In this document: one piece after another, positions 16,177 to 24,733 of the stretch
How positions within the stretch are numbered: position 1 is the first letter of the stretch
How the letters are laid out: each line of letters opens with the position of its first letter
Notes under the pieces: generated by a model
What the model was told of the DNA's origin: nothing
Databases searched by the model: none
Seen by the model: the letters and a program-made list of their open reading frames with translations, nothing else
Source of the DNA: Streptomyces thermodiastaticus
GTDB taxonomy: Bacteria; Actinomycetota; Actinomycetes; Streptomycetales; Streptomycetaceae
NCBI RefSeq assembly: GCF_014656135.1
Contig: NZ_BNBV01000016.1
Span: forward strand, 1 to 64,000
Reading direction: 5' to 3'
DNA: 64,000 bases
Position numbers and translations under genes: made by a program

Positions 16177-17580
16177 TCAGCTCGCGGTCCCGCCCGCGGG
16201 AGCCGGGGCCGTGTCCGGGGACGTGTCCGGGAGCGTCGCCTCGGCCGGTGCGGGCCCGGGGGCGGTCTCCTCCACGTTCGTGGGCAGTTCCGCGGTGACC
16301 ATGAACCCGCCGAGCGGTGCCGGGCCGGTGCGCAGCGTGCCGCCCGCTGCCGCCAGACGCTCGGTCAGCCCCTTCAGTCCGGTGCCGCCGACGCCCGGGG
16401 CGGCACCCGGCCGAACGGTGGTGTCCGGCGCGCTGCGGCCGCCGGCATCCAGGGCTGCGCGACCGTCGTGGTCCACAACCCCGCGCCCGTTGTCGGCGAC
16501 GGTGAGGCGGACCCGTTCGGGCCCTCCCGCAACGGTGATCTCACAGTGGTCCGCCCCGCTGTGGCGCACGGCGTTGGTGACCGCCTCGCGCACCACCCAG
16601 CCCAGCAGCGCCTCGGTCTGGGCGGCCAACGGCGGCCCGGAGCGGCGTACGACCGGCTCGATGCCGGCCGCCGTCAGTGCCGAGCGCGCCCGGTCCAGCT
16701 CGGTGCTCAGACAGCCCTCGCGGTAGCCGGTGACCGCCTCCCGGATCTCGGTGAGCGCCTGCCGCCCGACCGACTCGATGTCGGAGATCTGCTCCAGCGC
16801 CGCCTCGATGTCCCGGCCCGCCAGCCGCCGGGCCGCCTCCGACTTCACCACGATCACCGACAGCGTGTGCCCGAGCAGATCGTGCAGGTCCCGCGAGAAC
16901 CGCAGCCGCTCCTCCTCCACCGCCCGCCGGGCCAGCTCCTCGCGAGCGGCGCGCAGCTCCCGCACCGCCTCGCCCAGGCTGAGGATCACTGCCGTCACCA
17001 TGGTGGACAGGAACGTGGCGTAGGCGGTGTTGATGCCGCTCCAGCCGTTGTGGAGGGCGGCGACCGCGCCCGAGAGGACGGCCAGCGGCACCCCGGTCCT
17101 GCCCAGCCGGGGCCCGCGCACGTTCGCCCCGACGGCCAGCCCCAGCAGCGGCAGGAACAGCAGCCAGTTGCCGCCGTAGCCGAGACCCAGCGCGATGGCC
17201 ACCAGGGCCATCAGCAGCAGTGCGACCCGGGTGGAGGCCGCCTCGCGGGTGTGCCGGTGGAAGGCGCGGAAGACGACGTACACATACAGCACGTCGAACA
17301 CCAGCAGACCCGGCGCGCCGAGCCACGGGCAGGGCGTCCTGCCGTGCACCAGGTCCGACAGGGCACCCAGGCACATCAGCAGCCAGGGCACGAGGGAGAA
17401 GCCGCTGGGCGGCGGGCCGGGGGTCCGGGGCGCCTGCCCGGCCTCCCAGGCCGCCGACCACTCGGCCGTGAGCCGCTGCTTGTTCTCCTTCCAGTACCGC
17501 TGTGCCTCCCGCGCCTGCCGGACTGCCTGCCGCATCTCGGCCATCTGGACGGCCACGCTGCGCGACCAGCCTCTCCTCAT
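16177..17580 (-). CDS. DesK-like sensor histidine kinase
   Basis: 467 residues. A basic N-terminal 60 residues precede five or six membrane helices (about 62-215), then the HisKA_3 dimerisation helix with phosphorylated His in RFSRDLHDLLGHTLSVI (about 247), and an HATPase domain with LGWVVREAVTNAVRHSGA (N box), VADNGRG (G1) and GTGLKGLTERLAAAGG (G2). A long Asp/Gly/Pro insertion separates G1 from G2. Membrane-located sensor with little extracellular sequence, so the cue is probably sensed in or at the membrane. ATG at 17580 preceded by GGGGGAG. Confidence 0.92.
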   Translation of the reverse strand: MRRGWSRSVAVQMAEMRQAVRQAREAQRYWKENKQRLTAEWSAAWEAGQAPRTPGPPPSGFSLVPWLLMCLGALSDLVHGRTPCPWLGAPGLLVFDVLYVYVVFRAFHRHTREAASTRVALLLMALVAIALGLGYGGNWLLFLPLLGLAVGANVRGPRLGRTGVPLAVLSGAVAALHNGWSGINTAYATFLSTMVTAVILSLGEAVRELRAAREELARRAVEEERLRFSRDLHDLLGHTLSVIVVKSEAARRLAGRDIEAALEQISDIESVGRQALTEIREAVTGYREGCLSTELDRARSALTAAGIEPVVRRSGPPLAAQTEALLGWVVREAVTNAVRHSGADHCEITVAGGPERVRLTVADNGRGVVDHDGRAALDAGGRSAPDTTVRPGAAPGVGGTGLKGLTERLAAAGGTLRTGPAPLGGFMVTAELPTNVEETAPGPAPAEATLPDTSPDTAPAPAGGTAS

Positions 17581-17644
17581 GCGCTCTCCCCCGTTTTTCC
17601 TTCGGTCGGACGGTCCCCGTGGTACGGCGCGGTACGACACCACC

Positions 17645-17664
17645 GCGACAACACGCGACAACAC
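17645..17664. repeat. Tandem 10-bp direct repeat (GCGACAACAC x2) ahead of the histidine kinase gene
   Basis: Two perfect adjoining copies, one helical turn each, 65-85 bases upstream of the kinase start, with looser copies (ACGACACCAC, ACACGACAGC) either side. Arrangement suits a dimeric response regulator acting on its own operon. The rest of the 17581-17957 gap shows no gene; it must also hold the MaoC gene promoter. Confidence 0.45.
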
Positions 17665-17957
17665 CACACGACAGCCTACGAACCGGGCGCCGGCGCCCGG
17701 CCCCGCTGAGCGGCGGCCGGCTCGTACCGGCTCTGCCCGCCACGCTACGGAGCTGCACCCCGTCCGCGGCAGATGCGGTTGTCCCGACTCGGGCAGGACA
17801 AATGTCACAGTGCGACGGGACGCCCCGGTGCGGCGGATGTGGCGGCCGCCGGGGCGGCGGAACCGGCGGGAGGCAGAAGGCCGGGCCGAGGGGAGTGGGA
17901 CGGTGGTCCTCCCGCGCCGATCTTCCCAAGCCGCGCCCGCCGGGGTTAGACAGAGCC

Positions 17958-18875
17958 ATGCCCATCGACGCAGCCACGGCCCTGGCGGCCCCGCCCCGCA
18001 CCGAGGAGATCTCCTGGACCGCCAAGGACGTCCAGCTCTACCACCTCGGCATCGGCGCCGGCGTCCCCGCCACCGACCCCGGCGAACTGCGCTACACCCT
18101 CGAGAGCCGGCTGCAGGTGCTGCCGAGTTTCGCCACCGTCGCCGGTGACCGCCCGCCCGGCGTGATCCGCGCCCTGTCCATGCCCGGCGTCGACGTGGAC
18201 CTCGCCCGCGTGCTGCACGGCGGCCAGACGCTCACCGTGCACCGGCCCCTGCCCGGACGGGGCACCGCGACCACCACCTCCCGGATCACCGCCGTGTACG
18301 ACAAGGGCACCGCGGCCGTCCTCCGCCTGCGCACCGAGGCCGCCGACACCGACGGCCCGCTGTGGACCGACGAGGCGCAGGTCTTCGTCCGCGGCGAGGG
18401 CGGCTGGGGCGGCGACCGCGGCCCCTCGGTGCGGGCGGCGGCACCGGCCGGCGAGCCCTCCCTGACCGTCGACCGGCCGGTCCGCGAGGACCAGGCGCTG
18501 CTCTACCGGCTCACCGGCGACGACAACCCGCTGCACGCCGACCCGGAGTTCGCCCGCCGCGCCGGCTTCGACCGGCCCGTCCTGCACGGTCTGTGCACCT
18601 ACGGCCTCACGCTCAAGACGGTCGTCGACCGCCTGCTCGCCGGCGAGGCGACGCGGGTGCGCGGCTGTGCCGCCCGGTTCGCCGGCGTGGCCTACCCCGG
18701 GGAGACCCTGCGCATCCGCCTGTGGCAGGACCGGCCGGACCGGCCGGACCGGGCGGACGGCACCGCCGGACGGGCCGGGGCACCGCGGGGCTGCGGCACG
18801 GTACGGGCCACGGTGACCGCGGTCGAGCGAGACGAGGCGCCGGTGCTGGCGGACACGGTCGTGGAGTACGTCTGA
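17958..18875 (+). CDS. MaoC-family (R)-enoyl-CoA hydratase, two hot-dog domains
   Basis: 305 residues. N-terminal hot-dog half (LYHLGIGAG... RALSMPGVDVDLARVLHGGQ) and C-terminal catalytic half with the hydratase-2 motif: the Asp and His of YRLTGDDNPLHADPEFARRA followed by GFDRPVLHGLCTYG. This is the layout of eukaryotic-type (R)-specific 2-enoyl-CoA hydratases of fatty-acid or steroid side-chain beta-oxidation in actinobacteria. Cytoplasmic. No KstR-type operator was found upstream, so a link with the kstR-like gene in this window is not supported. A terminator hairpin follows. Confidence 0.88.
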   Translation: MPIDAATALAAPPRTEEISWTAKDVQLYHLGIGAGVPATDPGELRYTLESRLQVLPSFATVAGDRPPGVIRALSMPGVDVDLARVLHGGQTLTVHRPLPGRGTATTTSRITAVYDKGTAAVLRLRTEAADTDGPLWTDEAQVFVRGEGGWGGDRGPSVRAAAPAGEPSLTVDRPVREDQALLYRLTGDDNPLHADPEFARRAGFDRPVLHGLCTYGLTLKTVVDRLLAGEATRVRGCAARFAGVAYPGETLRIRLWQDRPDRPDRADGTAGRAGAPRGCGTVRATVTAVERDEAPVLADTVVEYV

Positions 18876-18941
18876 CGGTAAGACAGAAAACACGAGAGAG
18901 ATGGAGACCGGCGGGGAGCCGGAGACCGCCGGAAAGACGAA

Positions 18942-18978
18942 AGGCCGGCCCGCCCCCGTCCGAGGGGCGGGCCGGCCT
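18942..18978. terminator. Strong bidirectional terminator hairpin
   Basis: Perfect 15-bp stem (AGGCCGGCCCGCCCC / GGGGCGGGCCGGCCT) with a 7-base loop, between the convergent MaoC gene and the small gene ending at 18992. Confidence 0.8.
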
Positions 18979-18991
18979 CACAGCCGTGCCG

Positions 18992-19153
18992 TCAGGCAGC
19001 AGCCGTCCCGGTCTCCTGCACCGGCTTGCGGTGACGGCCGCTCGGGGGCGTGTTGCCGTCCCGCGAGGAGCGCGGGCCACGGTGCTTGCCGCGGCCAGGG
19101 GTCTCCTGGGCCTCGGCGGGCAGCGGCGTCTGGCTCGTGCTGGCGTCGCTCAT
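18992..19153 (-). CDS. Small basic conserved-type protein, 53 residues
   Basis: ATG at 19153 gives a short, hydrophilic, Arg/His/Gly-rich protein (starts MSDASTSQTPLPAEAQETPG, middle GKHRGPRSSRDG, ends ETGTAAA). It has GGGGTGAAA upstream, excellent G/C at third positions and its own terminator. No domain or membrane segment. Tiny RGRH-type proteins like this are common in Streptomyces chromosomes; function unknown, likely disordered, perhaps nucleic-acid-associated because of its charge. Confidence 0.6.
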   Translation of the reverse strand: MSDASTSQTPLPAEAQETPGRGKHRGPRSSRDGNTPPSGRHRKPVQETGTAAA

Positions 19154-19278
19154 CGGAAGATTTCACCCCGTCAACATCATCTTCGTAACAGCCGGGCGAG
19201 TGTAACCGGCACACCTCGGGCGAAATCCAGCTGACCGTGTCAACCGGCACGAACTGTTATCTCCTTGCTGTTCGGGTG

Positions 19279-20892
19279 TCATCCGCCCGTCATCCGGCCG
19301 GTCGTCGCCGCCTGTTGCAGGGAGACGGGACACGGCGCGGCGGGCTCCATGACGCCCGGTCCGGCCTTGAAGGAACGCTCCGTGTCCGTGAACACGGAAG
19401 AGGACACACCCGACTGCGGTGCATCGCCGGTGTCGGACCTCGCGTGGGGAACGACGCGTTCGAAGAGCGCCGCGGTTCCCGGCACCCGCTCGAAAACCGG
19501 CCCGCCGAGGCGGGAACCACCCGGTCCCGGGGTGATGCCGGCCGGCGGGCCGTCGGGTCCGGGTCTGTGCGGGATGTGCGCGTGCGGGGCGCCGGCCGGG
19601 AGACCGGTGCCGGGCGGCGGTCCGGCGGCCGTGCGGTCCGGGCCGGCCGGTGACCCGCCGCCGGTCGCCGTCCGGTCGCCGTCGTGGGGGGCGGGCCCGT
19701 TCCGGGCCGCCTGCCCGCCCTGCCCGCCGTGCGGTGCCGGGCCCGCCGCATCCGGCAGCCGGGGCACATGGTCGCCCCGGGCGATCTGGACGACCCGTGT
19801 CACGCGCGGCGCCGCAGGCTCGCGTGCCGGCGGTCTCCAGCGGGCCACCCCGCAGGGCACCGCGTCCGTGACGTACGGCAGCCACAGCTCGCCGTCCTCC
19901 GTCCACACCCCAGCGCCCGTCAGCCACCCCTCGGGTGCGGGCAGATGACACAGCCGGCGTTCGGCGGGACGCCACACGGCGATCCAGCTGCCGAACGGCC
20001 CGTCGCAGCGCAGCGCCACCGCACAGTGCTCGGGGGTGAGCGCCTGTCCGGGCTGGATCGCGAACGGGGTCAGGGTGCAGTCGGACGGATGCAGGCACTC
20101 CGGGAAACGGACCGGCAGGGTGCTGCCGAGCACCCCCCATCCCAGACGCTCCTGCCCCGGACAGGGGGCGTCCGAGGAGATGAGCAGCAGGCCGCTGTCC
20201 GGGTCGGCGAGCAGCAGCCGGTCGTCGCTGTGCGGGGCGATCTGCAGCAGCGGCGAGACGGCACCGCCGTTGTCCAGGTCCACCACCACCGCCTTGGTGC
20301 GCCCCTCGGCCCGTCGGTCCAGGGCGAGCAGCCTGCCGGAACGGTCCAGCCAGGCGCCGCCCGAGCAGTGGCCGGACACCTCGGCAAGGTGCTCGGGCCC
20401 GAAGGTGCCGCCGGCCACCTGCCACACCGCCGTCGAGTGCGGGCCGACCGCGATCGCGTACGCCCGCTCACCGCCGGGCGCGGGCGGCAGCAGCCGCAGC
20501 CGGGTGCCCTGAGGGCATTCGACCGCGCCCAGCGGAACCTCACCGGTGCCGGGGCCGGCCGGATAGAGCAGGGAGAAGGTGTGCCGGCCGGCGATCAGCC
20601 GCCGGACGAGGACCCGGCCGTCGCTCATCGGCTGCACCTCGGTGCCGGGTTCCTCGGGCTGGTTGCCGGGCAGCGGCACCGCGTACGGCTCCGGGCCGTC
20701 CAGCGTCCAGCGCTCCGGGTACCAGGAGTCGCCGCTGCGGGCGAGCCGGGCGGCGTAGGCGCCGTCCGCCGTGATCGTGCAGTCTGCCGGCCGTCCGCCG
20801 GCCCGTGCACCGGCCGCCGGGGGCGGAGGACCTCCCTGTCCGGACGCCTGTCCGGACGTCGCGCCGAGCTCCGGAGCGGTACGGAGTGTCAT
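19279..20892 (-). CDS. Hypothetical protein with WD-like/beta-propeller features
   Basis: 537 residues. ATG at 20892 has the strong site GGAGGTGAG. Repeated beta-strand motifs such as YAARLARSGDSWYPERWTLD, VWQVAGGTFGPEHLAEVSG and GSWIAVWRPAERRLCHLPA suggest a propeller in residues 40-380; the last 150 residues are Pro/Gly-rich and probably disordered. No signal peptide or membrane helix. No catalytic motif recognised. A stand-alone gene, divergent from the Nif3-like gene. Confidence 0.65.
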   Translation of the reverse strand: MTLRTAPELGATSGQASGQGGPPPPAAGARAGGRPADCTITADGAYAARLARSGDSWYPERWTLDGPEPYAVPLPGNQPEEPGTEVQPMSDGRVLVRRLIAGRHTFSLLYPAGPGTGEVPLGAVECPQGTRLRLLPPAPGGERAYAIAVGPHSTAVWQVAGGTFGPEHLAEVSGHCSGGAWLDRSGRLLALDRRAEGRTKAVVVDLDNGGAVSPLLQIAPHSDDRLLLADPDSGLLLISSDAPCPGQERLGWGVLGSTLPVRFPECLHPSDCTLTPFAIQPGQALTPEHCAVALRCDGPFGSWIAVWRPAERRLCHLPAPEGWLTGAGVWTEDGELWLPYVTDAVPCGVARWRPPAREPAAPRVTRVVQIARGDHVPRLPDAAGPAPHGGQGGQAARNGPAPHDGDRTATGGGSPAGPDRTAAGPPPGTGLPAGAPHAHIPHRPGPDGPPAGITPGPGGSRLGGPVFERVPGTAALFERVVPHARSDTGDAPQSGVSSSVFTDTERSFKAGPGVMEPAAPCPVSLQQAATTGRMTGG

Positions 20893-21112
20893 CACTCGCT
20901 CACCTCCGGTGAGGACGCTAGTTTTCGGTCGCACACACGGAGGACCGGCGGGCGGGTGCTTCACACATACGGGTGGCCGCGGAACGATTCCGTTGAAGAA
21001 ATCAGGACAGATGTGCTGCGAAAACCAGCACGGGTGTGCGGGGCGCTGCGGCGGCCGCGGCGGGGCGCCGGCAGCGGTTCAAGCAGGCCGGACACCCGGT
21101 AGCCTTGCACTC

Positions 21113-21970
21113 GTGCCCCGTCTGTCTGAAGTCATCGCCGCGCTGGAGAATCTGTGGCCCGCCGAGCGTGCCGAGTCCTGGGACGCGGTCGGCACCGTCG
21201 TCGGCGACCCCGGTCAGCAGGTCACCCGCGTGCTGTTCGCCGTGGACCCGGTGCAGGAGATCGTCGACGAGGCGGTGAAGCTGGGCGCCGATCTGCTCGT
21301 CACCCACCACCCTCTCTTCCTGCGCGGCACGACCACGGTGGCGGCCTCCACGTTCAAGGGCCGCGTGGTGCACACGCTCATCAAGAACGACATCGCCCTG
21401 CACGTGGCCCACACCAACGCCGACACCGCCGACCCGGGCGTCAGCGACGCCCTGGCCGGCGCGCTGGACCTCAGGGTCGTACGGCCGCTCGTCCCGGATG
21501 CCACCGACCCGGCGGGCCGCCGCGGACTGGGCCGGGTCTGCGAGCTGGACCATCCGCTGACCGTGCGGGAACTGGCCGACCGGGCCGCCGCCCGCCTGCC
21601 CGCCACCGCGCAGGGCATCCGCGTGGCCGGCGACCCCGAGGCCGTCGTGCGCACCATCGCCGTCAGCGGCGGCGCCGGCGACAGCCTCTTCGACGCCGTC
21701 CGGGCCGCGGGCGCCGACGCCTTCCTCACCGCGGACCTGCGCCACCACCCCGCCTCCGAGGCGGTCGCCCACAGCGGGCTCGCGCTGCTCGACGCGGCGC
21801 ACTGGGCCACCGAGTGGCCCTGGTGCGAGCTGGCCGCCGCCCAGCTCGACGAGATCTCCGACCGGCATGGATGGGACCTGCGGGTCCACGTCTCCAGCAC
21901 GGTCACCGACCCCTGGACCGCCCACGCGGCGTCCAGCACCACCGACGATTCCCTGGGAGCCCCGAACTGA
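21113..21970 (+). CDS. Nif3-like dinuclear metal centre protein
   Basis: 285 residues, cytoplasmic. Family hallmarks: LWPAERAESWDAVGTVVGDP at the N-terminus, metal-binding LLVTHHPLFLRG, ALHVAHTNADTADPGVSDAL and the C-terminal LDAAHWATEWP. Nif3/YbgI/DUF34 proteins form hexamers with two metals; a GTP cyclohydrolase-type or metal-handling role has been proposed. GTG start at 21113. The stop overlaps the next start. The order Nif3, zinc-ribbon protein, RNase H-phosphatase is widely conserved in actinobacteria. Confidence 0.92.
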   Translation: MPRLSEVIAALENLWPAERAESWDAVGTVVGDPGQQVTRVLFAVDPVQEIVDEAVKLGADLLVTHHPLFLRGTTTVAASTFKGRVVHTLIKNDIALHVAHTNADTADPGVSDALAGALDLRVVRPLVPDATDPAGRRGLGRVCELDHPLTVRELADRAAARLPATAQGIRVAGDPEAVVRTIAVSGGAGDSLFDAVRAAGADAFLTADLRHHPASEAVAHSGLALLDAAHWATEWPWCELAAAQLDEISDRHGWDLRVHVSSTVTDPWTAHAASSTTDDSLGAPN

Positions 21971-22710
21971 ACGCCGCGCCCGCCGACCAGATCCGACTCC
22001 TCGACGTCCAGGCCCTCGACGTCCGCCTGCAGCAGCTGGCGCACAAGCGGAAGTCGCTGCCCGAGCACGCCGAGATCGAAGCGCTGAACCGGGACCTGAC
22101 GCAGCTGCGCGACCTGCTCGTGGCCGCGCAGACCGAGGAGAGCGACTGCGCCCGCGAGCAGACCAAGGCCGAGCAGGACGTGGACCAGGTGCGCAAGCGC
22201 GCCGCCCGCGACCAGCAGCGCCTGGACTCCGGCGCGGTCACCTCCCCCAAGGACCTGGCCAACCTCCAGCACGAGATCGCTTCCCTCGCCAAGCGGCAGG
22301 GCGACCTGGAGGACGTCGTCCTGGAGGTGATGGAGCGCCGCGAGTCCGCGCAGCAGCGGGTCGCCGAACTGACCGAGCGCGTCGCCTCCGTGCAGGCCAA
22401 GGCCGACGACGCCGCCGGCCGGCGGGACGCGGCCCTGCAGGAGATCGACGCCGAGGTCGCCTCGGTGACCAAGGAGCGCGACGTCGTCGCGGGCACCGTC
22501 CCCGCCGACCTGCTCGGGCTGTACGACAAGCTGCGCCGGCAGCACGGCGGCATCGGCGCGGCCAAGCTGTACCAGCGCACCTGCCAGGGCTGCCGTCAGG
22601 AGCTGGCCATCACCGAGCTGAACGAGGTCCGTGCCGCCGCCCCCGACGCGGTCGTCCGGTGCGAGAACTGCCGCCGCATCCTGGTGCGCACCGCCGAGTC
22701 GGGCCTGTAG
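21967..22710 (+). CDS. Coiled-coil zinc-ribbon protein (C4-type)
   Basis: 247 residues. Residues 10-185 are heptad-rich coiled coil (AQTEESDCAREQTKAEQDVD and onward), followed by a C-terminal zinc ribbon with Cys pairs in QRTCQGCRQELA and VRCENCRRIL. Translation seems to start at a rare CTG codon (21967) overlapping the TGA of the Nif3 gene; the next in-frame ATG or GTG is well inside the coiled coil, and the LNAAPADQIRLLDVQALD N-terminus is the conserved one. Proposed adaptor of RNA/RNase H processes from its gene neighbourhood. Confidence 0.85.
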   Translation: MNAAPADQIRLLDVQALDVRLQQLAHKRKSLPEHAEIEALNRDLTQLRDLLVAAQTEESDCAREQTKAEQDVDQVRKRAARDQQRLDSGAVTSPKDLANLQHEIASLAKRQGDLEDVVLEVMERRESAQQRVAELTERVASVQAKADDAAGRRDAALQEIDAEVASVTKERDVVAGTVPADLLGLYDKLRRQHGGIGAAKLYQRTCQGCRQELAITELNEVRAAAPDAVVRCENCRRILVRTAESGL

Positions 22711-22717
22711 GAGCGGC

Positions 22718-23920
22718 GTGGTGCGGGAGTTCGTGGTCGAGGCCGACGGCGGATCGCGCGGCAACCCGGGGCCCGCGGGCTACGGGGCCGTCGTCCGGGA
22801 CGCGGCGACCGGGGAGACCCTGGCGGAGGCCGCCGAGTACCTGGGCGTGGTCACCAACAACGTCGCCGAGTACCGCGGCCTGCTGGCCGGCCTGCGCGCC
22901 GCCCGCGACCTGGACCCGCGGGCTACGGTGCACGTCCGCATGGACTCCAAGCTCGTCGTGGAGCAGATGACCGGCCGCTGGCGGATCAAGCACCCGGACC
23001 TCAGGCCGCTCGCGGCCGAGGCGGCCCGGGTCTTCCCGGCCGACCGCGTGACCTACGAGTGGATCCCGCGCGAACGCAACAAGCACGCCGACCGCCTGGC
23101 CAACGAGGCGATGGACGCGGGCACCCGGGGCGAGACCTGGTCCCCGCCGGCCTCGCCGGCAACGACGCCACAGGTGGACCCCTCACCGGCGGACACGGCC
23201 GCCCCCAAGGAGACGCGTACCGCCGGCACGTCCGCCGACCGCGACGTCCAAGCGGCCCGCACCGTCGCCTCCCCCGGGTGGGCGCCCGCCGACCTCGGCG
23301 CGCCCGCCACCCTCGTCCTGATGCGGCACGGCGAGACCCCGCTCACCCCGCAGAAGCGGTTCTCCGGGAGCGGCGGCAGCGACCCGTCCCTGTCCGCGAT
23401 CGGCCGCGAACAAGCGGAGAAGACCGCGGCGGCACTGGCCCGGCGCGGCACCATCCAGGCCATCGTGGCGTCCCCGATGGCCCGCACCCGCGAGACCGCC
23501 GGCATCATCGCCGCCCGCCTCGGCCTGGACGTGGCCGTCGAGGAGGGGCTGCGCGAGGTCGACTTCGGCGCCTGGGAGGGCCTGACCTTCGCCGAGGTCC
23601 AGGAACGCTACCCGGACGACCTGAACGCCTGGCTGGCCTCCCCGGACGCCCGGCCCACCAGCAGCAGCGAGAGCTTCGCCGGCGTCGCCGCCCGGATCGC
23701 CGCCACCCGCGACACACTGGTCGCGGCCCACGCCGGCCGCACCGTGCTGCTGGTCACGCACGTCACGCCGATCAAGACGTTCGTCCGCCTGGCCCTGGGC
23801 GCGCCGCCGGAGTCCCTGTTCCGCATGGAACTCTCGGCGGCCTCCCTGTCCGCGATCGCGTACTACGCGGACGGAAACCCGAGCGTCCGCCTGTTCAACG
23901 ACACCTCGCACCTGCGCTGA
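22718..23920 (+). CDS. Bifunctional RNase H / acid phosphatase (phosphoglycerate-mutase-like)
   Basis: 400 residues. N-terminal RNase HI-like domain: VVEADGGSRGNPGPAGYGAVV (first Asp), NVAEYRGLLAGLRAA (Glu), VRMDSKLVVEQM (Asp) and IPRERNKHADRLAN (last Asp). A Pro/Thr-rich linker of about 50 residues leads to a histidine-phosphatase domain with LVLMRHGETPLTPQKRFSG (catalytic His), EVDFGAWEGL and LLVTHVTPIK (second His). The same fusion is M. tuberculosis Rv2228c, which degrades RNA-DNA hybrids and has alpha-ribazole-phosphatase (CobC) activity. GTG start at 22718. Confidence 0.93.
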   Translation: MVREFVVEADGGSRGNPGPAGYGAVVRDAATGETLAEAAEYLGVVTNNVAEYRGLLAGLRAARDLDPRATVHVRMDSKLVVEQMTGRWRIKHPDLRPLAAEAARVFPADRVTYEWIPRERNKHADRLANEAMDAGTRGETWSPPASPATTPQVDPSPADTAAPKETRTAGTSADRDVQAARTVASPGWAPADLGAPATLVLMRHGETPLTPQKRFSGSGGSDPSLSAIGREQAEKTAAALARRGTIQAIVASPMARTRETAGIIAARLGLDVAVEEGLREVDFGAWEGLTFAEVQERYPDDLNAWLASPDARPTSSSESFAGVAARIAATRDTLVAAHAGRTVLLVTHVTPIKTFVRLALGAPPESLFRMELSAASLSAIAYYADGNPSVRLFNDTSHLR

Positions 23921-24569
23921 GCCCGGCCGCCTCACGGGCCAGCTCCTCGATCCGGGCCCAGTCACGGGCGGCCACCGCCTCCGCCGGAACCATCCAGCTC
24001 CCGCCGACGCAGCCGACGTTGGGCAGCGCCAGATACTCGGGGGCACCGGCCGGGGTGATGCCCCCGGTGGGGCAGAAACGGGCCTGCGGCAGCGGTCCGG
24101 CCAGCGCCTTCAGCCAGGCGGTGCCGCCGGACGCCTCGGCCGGGAAGAACTTCATCTCCCGCACCCCGCGCTCCAGCAGCGCCATCACCTCGGACACGGT
24201 CGACACCCCCGGCAGATACGGCAGCCCCGACCCGGCCATGGCCGCCAGCAGCCTCTCCGTCCAGCCCGGACTGACCAGGAACCGCGCCCCGGCGGCCACG
24301 CACGCGCTCACCTGATCCGGCGTGACGACCGTCCCCGCGCCCACCACCGCCTCGGGCACCTCGGCGGCGATCGCGCGGAGCGCGTCCAGGGCGGCCGGGG
24401 TCCGCAACGTCACCTCGATCGCCCGCAGCCCGCCCTCCACCAGCGCACGCGCCAGCGGCACGGCGGCCGCAGCCTCGTCGAGCACCACGACGGACAGCAC
24501 CGGAGCCAGATCGAGCACGGAGACGGACGCGGACACGGCGGACCGCGCCTCGGGGAGGGAAGAGGACAT
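23895..24569 (-). CDS. eda: 2-keto-3-deoxy-6-phosphogluconate / 4-hydroxy-2-oxoglutarate aldolase
   Basis: 224 residues, class I aldolase of the TIM-barrel KDPG family, splitting KDPG to pyruvate and glyceraldehyde 3-phosphate. Visible motifs: GGLRAIEVTLRTPAAL (catalytic Glu), VGAGTVVTPDQV, FLVSPGWTERLL, Schiff-base Lys in REMKFFPAEASGG and RFCPTGGITP. ATG at 24569; an in-frame ATG three codons upstream is equally usable. The 3' end overlaps the convergent RNase H gene by 26 bases. Confidence 0.9.
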   Translation of the reverse strand: MSSSLPEARSAVSASVSVLDLAPVLSVVVLDEAAAAVPLARALVEGGLRAIEVTLRTPAALDALRAIAAEVPEAVVGAGTVVTPDQVSACVAAGARFLVSPGWTERLLAAMAGSGLPYLPGVSTVSEVMALLERGVREMKFFPAEASGGTAWLKALAGPLPQARFCPTGGITPAGAPEYLALPNVGCVGGSWMVPAEAVAARDWARIEELAREAAGLSAGARCR

Positions 24570-24733
24570 GGCCCTCATCCTGCCGACGCACTGCACTCCC
24601 CGCAAAGGCCGTTGCGCATGTCGCAACGACACCTCGGCGTCGTGTCTCTTGCTCGATGCTCAGCGCGGGCCGCCGACGTGTGTCACTGGCGCGGTCACGG
24701 ACGCGGACACAGACGCGGTCACGGTGCAGGCCG

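Noticed and set aside
17581..17957. KstR-type operator ahead of the MaoC hydratase
   Set aside because: No TnnAACnnGTTnnA match in the gap.
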